From Longicatena caecimuris (GTDB lineage: Bacteria > Bacillota_I > Bacilli_A > Erysipelotrichales > Erysipelotrichaceae), in the NCBI RefSeq assembly GCF_004341945.1, contig NZ_SMBP01000023.1:1-51805 (forward strand): 51,805 nucleotides of DNA, given 5' to 3'. Made by a program: the position numbers and the translations under genes. Below are positions 17,952 to 24,792 of the stretch, piece by piece; positions within the stretch are counted from its first letter, which is position 1; each line of letters starts with the position of its first letter. The notes under the pieces were generated by a model. It was not told where the DNA came from and did no database searches. It saw only the letters and a program-made list of their open reading frames with translations.

Positions 17952-19526
17952 AACCTTATATATGGTGGAGCCTAAGGGGAAGCAGTCGAACTCGGCGGCT
18001 TCCCCTTTAACAAAAGGGTCGCCGTCCGCTCCTTTCAGCATATCCCACGTGATTTCGGTCTTATCCTCCGAATACCACGAGGTCACGACCAGCTTCTCGT
18101 CGTAGAGATAAATCTTATCGACGAAATATTCCAATATCTTATCGCGCGTCTCCGGGTTGTCGAAGTCCGCGTGAAGGAACTTCTCGAAGTACGCCTTGAT
18201 GCTGTGCTCGTCCTCGCACAGCGAGACCTTGACGTTCTCGGCCTGTATCGCGTCGTTCAGGGATGCCTTCTGCGCCTCAAGCTGGTTCAGGCGCTCTATG
18301 AGGGTGTCGCTGAGCGCACCGCCCTCGATTGCCTTCATCAGGTTCGCGATACCCTTCTCGACCTCCTTGCGCTTCGCCTCCAGACCTTCGAGGTACCCCG
18401 TCTCCTTGTAATGCTCCTTGTAGTACACGGCGGCGTCCACCGCAAGGGACATCAGGTTCTCCGAGTCGTCGATGATGTACCTCAGGACGTCGGTCACGAG
18501 GTCCTCAATCCAGTCCTTCTTGACCTTCTTCTTCGTGCACAGCTTCTTCCGCTGGGCGGAGCAATAGTAGTAGTAATACGTGCGCCCCGTCTTGCTCGTG
18601 CCCGAGACACCTTGCATCGTCTCCCCACACTCGCCGCAGTACAGCTTCCCGGTCAGCCAGTAGCGAGGAGCGCCATCCTCATCCATTCCTCGCGCCCTCT
18701 GGGAACCCTTGCGCTTGTTCTCGGCGAGGCGCTTCTGCGCCCTGTCGAACGTCTCCCCGTCGACCAGAGCGGGCATCCCGCCGGGAACGACGAACTCGCC
18801 GTGCCTGTACTCGCCGATGTACGCGCGGTTCTTGAGCATCCTGTGCATCGTCTTCACACCGAAGGGGTTACCCCTCGACGTACGCAGACCGGCCTCGTTG
18901 AACTCGTCGCAGATGGACTGCATGGGTTCTCCTTCGGCGTACTTCGCGAACATCAACTGCACGAACGGCGCGGTATCGGGGTCTATGACGTACTTGCGCT
19001 TCTTGTCCACCTTCTCCGTCTTGAAGCCGAACACCTTATGGCCGTTGAAGTTCGCGTGCTCGGCGTTGAAGTCCATCCCGCGCTGGATGTGCACGGACAG
19101 GTTCCGACTGTAATACTCCGCCAGAGCCTCCATCAGCCCCTCGATGAGGATTCCCTCGGCGGTGTCCGTCGGGATGTTCTCCGCCAGCAGGTGTATCTCG
19201 CACCCCGCGTCGCGAATCGTCTTCTTCGCCATCGCCAGCACGTACTTATCGCGACCCAGACGGTCGGTCTTCCACGCAATGAGGGTGTTCGGACGGATTT
19301 TTGCGACCTCCGACAGCATAAGCTGGAATCCCGGACGGTCTTCCTTCGTGCCGGATATGGCCGCGTCCTCGTACTCTCGGACGATTTTCAGCCCGTGTGC
19401 GTCCGCCCATTCGTGGGCAAGCTCGCGCTGCTGTTCGATGCTCGCCTCGTTCTGCGAGTGGGAGGAGTAGCGATAGTACGCGATGGCGAGGTTATTGTCG
19501 TTGAGCTTCGTCTTCCTTCTCGCCAA
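17931..19526 (-). CDS. Large serine recombinase (integrase)
   Basis: A 531-residue large serine recombinase that should catalyse integration and excision. Residues 13-160 are the resolvase catalytic domain, with the nucleophile Ser21 in YYRYSSHSQ and the DRLGRD motif. Residues 180-285 are the recombinase domain. A zinc ribbon follows (CGECGETM ... CSAQRKKLC), then a coiled coil around 365-440. TTG at 19526 is the likely start because GGAGG lies 8 nt before it. The final 11 or so codons lie outside attL in host DNA, so the C-terminus is host-encoded in the integrated state. Serine recombinases rarely use ssrA, a target better known for tyrosine integrases. Confidence 0.93.
   Translation of the reverse strand: MARRKTKLNDNNLAIAYYRYSSHSQNEASIEQQRELAHEWADAHGLKIVREYEDAAISGTKEDRPGFQLMLSEVAKIRPNTLIAWKTDRLGRDKYVLAMAKKTIRDAGCEIHLLAENIPTDTAEGILIEGLMEALAEYYSRNLSVHIQRGMDFNAEHANFNGHKVFGFKTEKVDKKRKYVIDPDTAPFVQLMFAKYAEGEPMQSICDEFNEAGLRTSRGNPFGVKTMHRMLKNRAYIGEYRHGEFVVPGGMPALVDGETFDRAQKRLAENKRKGSQRARGMDEDGAPRYWLTGKLYCGECGETMQGVSGTSKTGRTYYYYYCSAQRKKLCTKKKVKKDWIEDLVTDVLRYIIDDSENLMSLAVDAAVYYKEHYKETGYLEGLEAKRKEVEKGIANLMKAIEGGALSDTLIERLNQLEAQKASLNDAIQAENVKVSLCEDEHSIKAYFEKFLHADFDNPETRDKILEYFVDKIYLYDEKLVVTSWYSEDKTEITWDMLKGADGDPFVKGEAAEFDCFPLGSTIYKVNDMLIS
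17963..17970. repeat. attL core repeat
   Basis: TGGTGGAG, identical to the tmRNA end at 28691-28698. The flanking bases on both sides differ between the copies, so the shared core is exactly 8 bp. It lies inside the 3' end of the recombinase gene. Confidence 0.75.
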
Positions 19527-19550
19527 ACAAATCACCTCCAAACTAATTAT

Positions 19551-20303
19551 TTAATCAATTATACAATTAGCTAATTCAAAAGAATGCCCGCCGCCCATAG
19601 GAGCGACGGGCTTTATACGCCAATACATGAGCAACTGGAGGGTGTATTTGTTTTGAAGTTTTTGCTTCGAAACCTTGAAATCCCACAACGTATCATCTGT
19701 TAGAAAGTCACCGTCTCCAGTAGCAACATAACCGGTATAGCCGCCTTCAAATGTCAGACCGTCCAACACCTTTGGTCCATACTGCTCGAAGAACCTTAAT
19801 GAACGCTCGACCATCACACGTATGTTCTCAATCGTATAACCATCAGGCGTAATATCCTCTACAGGGCGGTATGCCATAACTCCTGCTCTATATGCAGAAT
19901 CAAACCCAGATAGTTTTACAGCCGCGTCTATTGAGTTGTCATCCAGCCCGCGCACATTAGATATCAGTCTCTCAAAAAGCTCAAGCTGTTGAACAGTAGC
20001 AGCACCCATCTGGGAAATCTTAAACGCCTCTTCGGCCGAAGTCCCAGACATGAAACGCGTGAGATAGTCCACGGTGATGCCAACCAAACCCGGAGATACG
20101 TTTTCCTCTGGATGCAGTTCATCAATGCCGCCCCCGTCGAGCATCGTTTGCTCAAACTCCTTCGGTTTGATATAGCCGCCTCTCGGCTGCTTTATCTTGC
20201 TGATACGCTGCGTCACAGAACACATCCATCCGTTCGCAGCAATATCCTGTGGCGTCAGTTCGCCGCTCCTGAGCTTCTTCATTACGTCTTCTCTTGTCAA
20301 CAT
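19551..20303 (-). CDS. PD-(D/E)XK nuclease-like protein (putative cargo)
   Basis: A 250-residue protein. Its last 60 residues read as a RecB/Cas4-like PD-(D/E)XK core: ATGDGDFLTDDTLWDFKVSK gives the Asp and the D-x-K pair, and TLQLLMYW matches the following QxxxY-type helix. The N-terminal 170 residues are not recognised. The start at 20303 is fixed by GGAAGGAG upstream. Base composition is clearly more AT-rich than the mobilization genes beside it, suggesting a separate origin. It sits between the partition-type genes and the recombinase, a typical cargo position. A defence or DNA-processing role is possible but unproven. Confidence 0.65.
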   Translation of the reverse strand: MLTREDVMKKLRSGELTPQDIAANGWMCSVTQRISKIKQPRGGYIKPKEFEQTMLDGGGIDELHPEENVSPGLVGITVDYLTRFMSGTSAEEAFKISQMGAATVQQLELFERLISNVRGLDDNSIDAAVKLSGFDSAYRAGVMAYRPVEDITPDGYTIENIRVMVERSLRFFEQYGPKVLDGLTFEGGYTGYVATGDGDFLTDDTLWDFKVSKQKLQNKYTLQLLMYWRIKPVAPMGGGHSFELANCIID

Positions 20304-20322
20304 AGATTCCACTCCTTCCAAA

Positions 20323-20547
20323 TCAGTTTTCCGAATGTTCCTGAATCCACTCGTGGATAATCGCAGCAATCGTCGTTTCCTTCTCAGCCGCCATCATCTT
20401 GAGCGCCTTCTTGTCGCTCACCGTCAGGGACAGCGAGAGGGTCGTGCGCTTCTCGTCGGCGGCGGGAGCGTCGGCGGAAACCGTCTTCTCTATCTTCTTC
20501 TGCTCGGCCTCGCGGTCGGCAGCGTATTTCTCGAACATGTTCGCCAT
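20323..20547 (-). CDS. Small ribbon-helix-helix-type DNA-binding protein, ParA partner
   Basis: A 74-residue protein. The first 35 residues are charged and disordered. The last 40 (TLSLSLTVSDKKALKMMAAE and on to IIHEWIQEH) have the strand-helix-helix pattern of Arc/CopG proteins. It follows parA by 90 nt, so it is a likely centromere-binding ParB-type partner and repressor. AAAGGAGG precedes the ATG. A TCGACA-17-TATAAT promoter and two tandem TTTAATCA octamers lie directly upstream. Confidence 0.75.
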   Translation of the reverse strand: MANMFEKYAADREAEQKKIEKTVSADAPAADEKRTTLSLSLTVSDKKALKMMAAEKETTIAAIIHEWIQEHSEN

Positions 20548-20559
20548 GGCTTAGCCTCC

Positions 20560-20575
20560 TTTAATCATTTAATCA
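20560..20575. promoter_or_regulatory. Tandem TTTAATCA octamers
   Basis: Two adjacent exact copies of TTTAATCA (20560-20567 and 20568-20575). Single copies also occur at 19550-19557 and 21215-21222, in each case just upstream of a leftward gene (recombinase, ribbon-helix-helix gene, parA). The first copy partly coincides with the ribosome site of the 20547 gene. They are candidate operator or partition repeats. Confidence 0.45.
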
Positions 20576-20637
20576 TTTGTACAATTATACATCACTTTGT
20601 CTCATTTGTCGAGACCTAACGAACCTTTGACCTGCGG

Positions 20638-21195
20638 TTATTCAGCCGGGAACCCCGCAATCTCCCGCACCGTGTTCACCATCGACAGGGTCGCCTTCGC
20701 GGCCTTGCCCCTGCGGTCGTACTCGACGACGGACTGTTCACCGGCCCCCGCCTGAACGAACGCCTCGGACTGGGGAAGCGTGACCACCGTCTGGTCGCCA
20801 GCGAGACCCCCGAACCACTCCATGAAGTCACGGGACGCCTTGAAGCGGTTCCAGCCGTTCATGACATACACGATTTTCGCGCGGCTGTGCTTGAACACCG
20901 CCTTGCGCATGCGCATCAGCGGCTCGATGTCGCGGGATGTGGTGCGGGTGGGGATGACCACGACGTCGGCCTCCTTGAGCCAGTCGGCAAGCGCCTCCTG
21001 CAACGCCCCCGGCGTGTCCACCACGGCGACCTCAGCACCGTCGACCTCGCGGGTCTTGTGCAGGGTCCCGCCCTGCGCGTCCAAGTCGTAGAAGCTCATC
21101 GGGATTCCCGAGCGCTCGAACGAGAACGCAATCTCGTCGGCGACGAGGGACTTCCCGACGCCGCCCTTCTGATTGCAAACCAAAATCGTCTTCAT
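20638..21195 (-). CDS. parA: ParA family ATPase
   Basis: A 185-residue MinD/ParA ATPase. The deviant Walker A KGGVGKS lies at residues 10-16, and VAVVDTPG provides the Walker B region. It is short and lacks an N-terminal DNA-binding extension, as in type Ib ParA proteins. ATG at 21195 has GAGGTGA just upstream. With the small DNA-binding protein downstream it forms a plasmid-style partition pair. That is useful if the element replicates as a circle after excision. Confidence 0.9.
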   Translation of the reverse strand: MKTILVCNQKGGVGKSLVADEIAFSFERSGIPMSFYDLDAQGGTLHKTREVDGAEVAVVDTPGALQEALADWLKEADVVVIPTRTTSRDIEPLMRMRKAVFKHSRAKIVYVMNGWNRFKASRDFMEWFGGLAGDQTVVTLPQSEAFVQAGAGEQSVVEYDRRGKAAKATLSMVNTVREIAGFPAE

Positions 21196-21258
21196 ATCTC
21201 TCACCTCATATGTATTTAATCAATTACTCATTTACGTATTTAGTTACAGTCTTATGGT

Positions 21259-21292
21259 CCCTCGAAGGGTTCCATGCAAGACCCTTCGAGGG
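21259..21292. repeat. Perfect 12-bp-arm inverted repeat upstream of parA
   Basis: CCCTCGAAGGGT (21259-21270) and ACCCTTCGAGGG (21281-21292) around a 10-nt loop. Several other hairpins follow within 200 bp, including ACGATT/AATCGT and GTCGA/TCGAC. The 21196-21528 interval separates the divergent parA and 92-residue genes. It may hold both promoters and a centromere. Confidence 0.6.
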
Positions 21293-21528
21293 GCTTTCCG
21301 AAGCCCACCGTTCCATCGTCTCCTGAACCTCTTCGGAACGATTTTCGGGAATCGTCCCGTAAACGAGCCGAAGTCGATTTTTCGACGTTTCCGCCTCTTT
21401 CGGAGAGAGACCCTTGAAAGGTCTTTCCCAAGCCCATCTCAAGCCCACCCGCGCTCTCGACCGCCGATATGCCTTCGGCATCGGGTCGGCGCGTGAAGGA
21501 GAAGGCCCGAAAGAAAGGGAGACGAGAG

Positions 21529-21807
21529 ATGAACGGCTACGGCATCGAGACCTATGCGGATTTGGCCAAGACGGTCGGCGGGATGGTCCTCGCCAACGAG
21601 ATGGCGCATCGTCCGCTGGAACTCGTGAGCGGGGATTTCACACCATGGGACGAGATATTCCAGTGGTACATCATCAGCTACCCCGACTTCCTGATGGAGC
21701 ACACGGACGAGCCGGTGTTCCATGACGAGGAACTCGACCTGTACGTCTGGGGAATCACCCATTTCGGTACAGGCTGGGACTGCGTGCCCGCCCCCGAGAT
21801 TCACTGA
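21529..21807 (+). CDS. Hypothetical protein, only rightward gene of the element
   Basis: A 92-residue acidic protein with many aromatic residues (WDEIFQWYIISYPDFLMEHT, ELDLYVWGITHFGTGWD). The start at 21529 has AGGGAG upstream; the longer frame begins without a ribosome site. There is no signal peptide or membrane segment. It reads against all other genes of the element and ends in its own terminator. The compact, highly conserved-looking sequence suggests a real gene, but I do not recognise the family. Confidence 0.7.
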   Translation: MNGYGIETYADLAKTVGGMVLANEMAHRPLELVSGDFTPWDEIFQWYIISYPDFLMEHTDEPVFHDEELDLYVWGITHFGTGWDCVPAPEIH

Positions 21808-21808
21808 G

Positions 21809-21843
21809 AATGACGGTTCCCGCAAGGGAGCCGTCATTTTTTT
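21809..21843 (+). terminator. Intrinsic terminator
   Basis: AATGACGGTTCCC-GCAA-GGGAGCCGTCATT followed by a run of T residues. It stops the 92-residue gene before the convergent relaxase gene. Confidence 0.9.
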
Positions 21844-23356
21844 ACTCCCCGAGGTGCTTGTCCTCGTCGCGCACGCGCTCCGTCGCCTCGGCCGTCTGCT
21901 GCATCTTCGGCGTGACGCCGCGATGCTTGACGGTGCGGGCGGCCTCGTTGTCCAGAGCCTCCTCGGCGGCCTTCAGGCGCTTCTCGGCGTCCCACATGTT
22001 GCCGCGTGATTCGTAGAGACGACGCTCGGCGTCCTCCTGCATCCTGTGGCGCTGGTCCTCCATGAACTGGAGCATCATCATGCGGAACATCCGGGCCATC
22101 ATGTCCGACATCATGCGGGAGACGGGGTCGGTCCCGGTCCTGCTCGCCAGCGTGTACAGCCCGAATCCCATCGCGAGGCTTGGGCAGGCTCCCTTCAGGG
22201 CGTCCCGTGCCTCCTTGGAATCGTGGAACTCCCTGCGGGCGCGTTCCACATCGGCGCGGAGCTGGGCGAGGGCGTCTTCCGGGTCGTTCTCTGCATTCGC
22301 GAGCGCATCGTACTGCTCCCCGGCGATAGGCATGCCCTCGCTCTTCCTGCGACGGGCGTACACGCTCTTCAAATCGGAGGCCATGTCCCTCACGTCGGAC
22401 TCGCTCGGTTCGTACATGTCGGAATCATGCTGGGCAGGGGAATCCTGCTGCGTATCCTCCATGCCGACCATCTGGGAATCCTGATTCGGGGCCGGCGCTG
22501 TCTTCAGTTCCTCGCGGGTCTGCTGTTCCTGCTTCTCCTCGAAGAACCGCTCGACGCCCTCCTTCGTCAGGTCGTCTGCGAGGTTCGAGGCGCGGCGCTT
22601 TCGGGTCCTACGCTTCGGGCCCCATTCGTCCCGCATCTTGTAAGACCATCCGACGGACTTCTCGCCCGTCTTCTTGTCGACTTTCGATGTCTCATTGAGG
22701 GTCACTCCGGCGAACGCAAGACGCTGCTTGAAATCATCAATATCGCTGGCGTCGTCCCTTGCTTTTGCCACCGCATCGCCGAGATGGCGGTCGAAGGAAT
22801 CGTGCTCGAACGAGTCCCGTTTCTCCGCCCATGTCGACTTGTCCTTGTCCGCTCCTATCACGGACAGACCCCACTCGCGGCTCAGCTCGTCGTTCACCGC
22901 CTGCACGCGCGGGGCGAACAGGCTCGTGTCGTCCTTGTTGATGACCTGCCCGGTGCGGCAATCGTGGTTCGCGATTGTCGCGTGGGCGTGGACGCATCCG
23001 CCCTCGCCGTCCACGTGCATGGTCACCCAACATGGGGAGTCGGGGGCGAGTTCATGGCAGAGCAGGTAGGCGTGCTCCATGCCCCTCTGCACATCATCGG
23101 GATTGCCCGGATTCAACTCGTCGAGCGCCCATGAGACGCGAAGCTCGTAACCCTCGTTGACCATGTTCGGATGGACGGCATGAAGCCCGTTGCAGTACGC
23201 GATGAACTCACCTCGGGAGGGCATGTCGCCCATCTGGGCGGCGATGCGGTCCGTCCCGTTTTGCAGGTGGTCGCGTCTGCGCTTTCCCTCTCCGAACTCG
23301 GTGTAGGACATGCGGCCCCGGACGTCGGGCAATGCCTGCACATACGTCGTCGACAT
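21842..23356 (-). CDS. Relaxase/mobilization nuclease
   Basis: A 504-residue MOB relaxase that should nick oriT and pilot the strand in conjugation. The N-terminal nuclease domain (1-170) has candidate nucleophile tyrosines Tyr5 and Tyr18 and the metal site His114, His123, His125 in VHAHATIANHD. The remainder is charged, helical and partly coiled-coil, with a Met-rich stretch near 415-440. Its start overlaps the mobC stop by one base (TGATG), so the two are coupled. The arrangement matches MOBP-type relaxases, though the clade needs a profile comparison. Confidence 0.88.
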   Translation of the reverse strand: MSTTYVQALPDVRGRMSYTEFGEGKRRRDHLQNGTDRIAAQMGDMPSRGEFIAYCNGLHAVHPNMVNEGYELRVSWALDELNPGNPDDVQRGMEHAYLLCHELAPDSPCWVTMHVDGEGGCVHAHATIANHDCRTGQVINKDDTSLFAPRVQAVNDELSREWGLSVIGADKDKSTWAEKRDSFEHDSFDRHLGDAVAKARDDASDIDDFKQRLAFAGVTLNETSKVDKKTGEKSVGWSYKMRDEWGPKRRTRKRRASNLADDLTKEGVERFFEEKQEQQTREELKTAPAPNQDSQMVGMEDTQQDSPAQHDSDMYEPSESDVRDMASDLKSVYARRRKSEGMPIAGEQYDALANAENDPEDALAQLRADVERARREFHDSKEARDALKGACPSLAMGFGLYTLASRTGTDPVSRMMSDMMARMFRMMMLQFMEDQRHRMQEDAERRLYESRGNMWDAEKRLKAAEEALDNEAARTVKHRGVTPKMQQTAEATERVRDEDKHLGE

Positions 23357-23799
23357 CAGACATCACCTCCCGTGATTCCGCCATGCAAATCGGCTCGAAG
23401 CTCCTTGACCTCGTCCGACAATCCTTCGATGGATTCCCTCAGGCTTTCGAACGCCTTCTTGTCCGGTTCCATCTTGATTTCCTCAAGCATGCCCATCCCT
23501 TTCACGCGGGCGTTGAAGGCCCGTGCAATCTGGTTGATGTTCACGCCGATTCGGTTCAATTCCATCAGCATCCGGTCGAGCTGCGGAGTGTCCGCAACGA
23601 CCTCGTGCTTCGTGTGGGAACCGGCGGAGCCGTACAGCGCGCCACGCAGATAATTCGAGCGCGTGCGTCCGCCTCTCTTCCCATCCAAAAGGGCAAGCTC
23701 CTCGGCGTTCATGCGCACCTGAATAACAGTCTCGCGACGGTCCTTCTTGTAGTGCTGGCGGGTCGCCTTGCCGCTTCTTTTCTCAACTTCTTTTGCCAT
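23356..23799 (-). CDS. mobC: MobC family mobilization protein
   Basis: A 147-residue MobC/relaxosome accessory protein. The N-terminus is basic. VIQVRMNAEELALLDGKRGG is the ribbon-helix-helix part, and LMELNRIGVNINQIARAFN is the strongly conserved MobC signature. AAGGAGG precedes the ATG at 23799; the longer open frame lacks a ribosome site. It binds oriT and helps the relaxase nick. An inverted-repeat-rich region lies directly upstream. Confidence 0.92.
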   Translation of the reverse strand: MAKEVEKRSGKATRQHYKKDRRETVIQVRMNAEELALLDGKRGGRTRSNYLRGALYGSAGSHTKHEVVADTPQLDRMLMELNRIGVNINQIARAFNARVKGMGMLEEIKMEPDKKAFESLRESIEGLSDEVKELRADLHGGITGGDV

Positions 23800-23882
23800 G
23801 CAAAACACCTCCTTATTCGCAATCCAAATGCGATGCTCATTTCTCGTCGCACTTTGCTGCAATCTGCGAAACGGGGAAGGGA

Positions 23883-24066
23883 GCAAGCATTGACCATGTA
23901 CGTACAAAATGCGAATATCGCATTTTTCCCGCCATGGTCAGCTTGCGAGGGGACGGCGAAGCCGCCCCCTTCGAACCCCCGAATCTGTCCCTTCTGATTC
24001 AACATGTTCTGTCCGACAGAACCACGCGACCGAATGTCGGACACGGGGACGACTCCCCATGTCCGA
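23883..24066. other. Candidate origin of transfer (oriT)
   Basis: A cluster of hairpins upstream of mobC. Outer arms GCAAGC-AT-TGACCATG (23883-23898) and CATGGTCAGCTTGC (23933-23946) enclose a perfect AAAATGCGA/TCGCATTTT stem (23906-23926). Next come GGGGACGGC-GAA-GCCGCCCCC (23949-23969), TTCTGTC/GACAGAA (24007-24021), and a two-tier stem TCGGACA+GGGGA / TCCCC+TGTCCGA (24037-24066). There is no gene between 23800 and 24080. Position beside mobC and relaxase, and nested repeats, are typical of oriT; the nick site is not identified. Confidence 0.55.
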
Positions 24067-24080
24067 ACCTCCGGCGTGTT

Positions 24081-24422
24081 TTAATCGAAGGGACGGCGCT
24101 CGGGATTGAACCCCTCGACGCCGAGAGAACCGCCGTCGCCGTCCGAAGAATCGGCGTCGCCCGCAGGTTCGCGCACGACTGCGTTCGGGTCACCATCGGA
24201 AGGATTTCCGCCGTTTCCATGTCCGGCGTCCTTGTGCAGTGTCTTGACGAACGCGAGCACCTCCTCGGCGGAACCCATTTCCTTCACTTCGGGGAAGACC
24301 GTCACGAGGGCGTCGGCGTACGCCTTGGTCTTCGCAGCCTGCTTCTCGCGGCGCAACTTCTTCGCCTGAGCCTCAAGCTCACGCGCCTTCTTGTCTATGT
24401 CATCGAATCTCTTGATAGCCAT
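24081..24422 (-). CDS. Hypothetical mobilization-region protein
   Basis: A 113-residue protein. The first 45 residues are strongly charged and helical (DKKARELEAQAKKLRREKQA), likely a coiled coil. The next 25 contain a short ordered part, VVFPEVKEMGSAEEVLAFV-like. The last 45 are acidic, Gly/Asp-rich and disordered. Small proteins of this pattern often precede mobC genes on mobilizable plasmids. The ATG at 24422 has AAGGAG upstream. The function is unknown. Confidence 0.65.
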   Translation of the reverse strand: MAIKRFDDIDKKARELEAQAKKLRREKQAAKTKAYADALVTVFPEVKEMGSAEEVLAFVKTLHKDAGHGNGGNPSDGDPNAVVREPAGDADSSDGDGGSLGVEGFNPERRPFD

Positions 24423-24478
24423 AATCAATCACTCCTTATCAATCTGAATCTGTCTCCTCGCTCCTGCCGTCTTTCGCG

Positions 24479-24778
24479 CTACATCCAAAGCTGAATCGCG
24501 CCGATGACGAAGGGCAAGGCGAGCATCACCAAAGCGACGGTAATCAGCGCCTTCGCGACCCTGAGTCCGAGGACATCGACCTTCGACTTGCCGGGCATCG
24601 AGCGCTCGGGAATCAGCTTCTCCATCGCCTTGAGGTGCCGCTCGTAAAGCTCCCGTTCCTCCGCCGTGAGCGTCCCCTCGTCCGCCTTCGTGCGGAGACA
24701 GGAAAGCTCACCGTCACTTAGAACGTCGACGTTCGCATTGTCGACAACCTTCTTCTTTGCCTTGTAAATCTGACTCAT
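24479..24778 (-). CDS. Small single-pass membrane protein
   Basis: A 99-residue protein with a cytosolic-looking N-terminal part and one C-terminal membrane helix (about 74-98: ALITVALVMLALPFVIGAI). Residues 29-49 carry the pattern R-x-KA-x2-G-x-L-x3-ER-x-LYE-x2-L. The same pattern occurs in the next protein upstream (24793-25503), so the two are related there. AAAGGAGGTG precedes ATG 24778. The family is not recognised; coupling to a helper transfer system or entry exclusion are possible roles. Confidence 0.65.
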   Translation of the reverse strand: MSQIYKAKKKVVDNANVDVLSDGELSCLRTKADEGTLTAEERELYERHLKAMEKLIPERSMPGKSKVDVLGLRVAKALITVALVMLALPFVIGAIQLWM

Positions 24779-24792
24779 CTCTCGCACCTCCT

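Noticed and set aside
18171-19574. Long rightward open frame of 467 codons opposite the serine recombinase
   Set aside because: It mirrors the recombinase codons in GC-rich DNA, has no ribosome site and reads as repetitive Leu/Arg/Val-rich sequence with no domain.
19585-19612. GCCCGCCG/CGACGGGC hairpin as terminator
   Set aside because: It lies within the coding end of the PD-(D/E)XK-like gene and has no T-run in the direction of transcription.
21224-21481. Leftward 85-codon frame upstream of parA
   Set aside because: No ribosome binding site at its ATG, and the region is dominated by inverted repeats that better suit a regulatory or partition site. Not excluded completely.
22046-23134. Rightward open frame of 362 codons opposite the relaxase
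   Set aside because: Antisense frame of a GC-rich gene; His/Arg-rich low-complexity translation and no start signals, while the relaxase has clear catalytic motifs.
23793-24494. Rightward 233-codon frame across the candidate oriT
   Set aside because: It crosses hairpins and the antisense of a leftward gene with a good ribosome site; no recognisable protein features.
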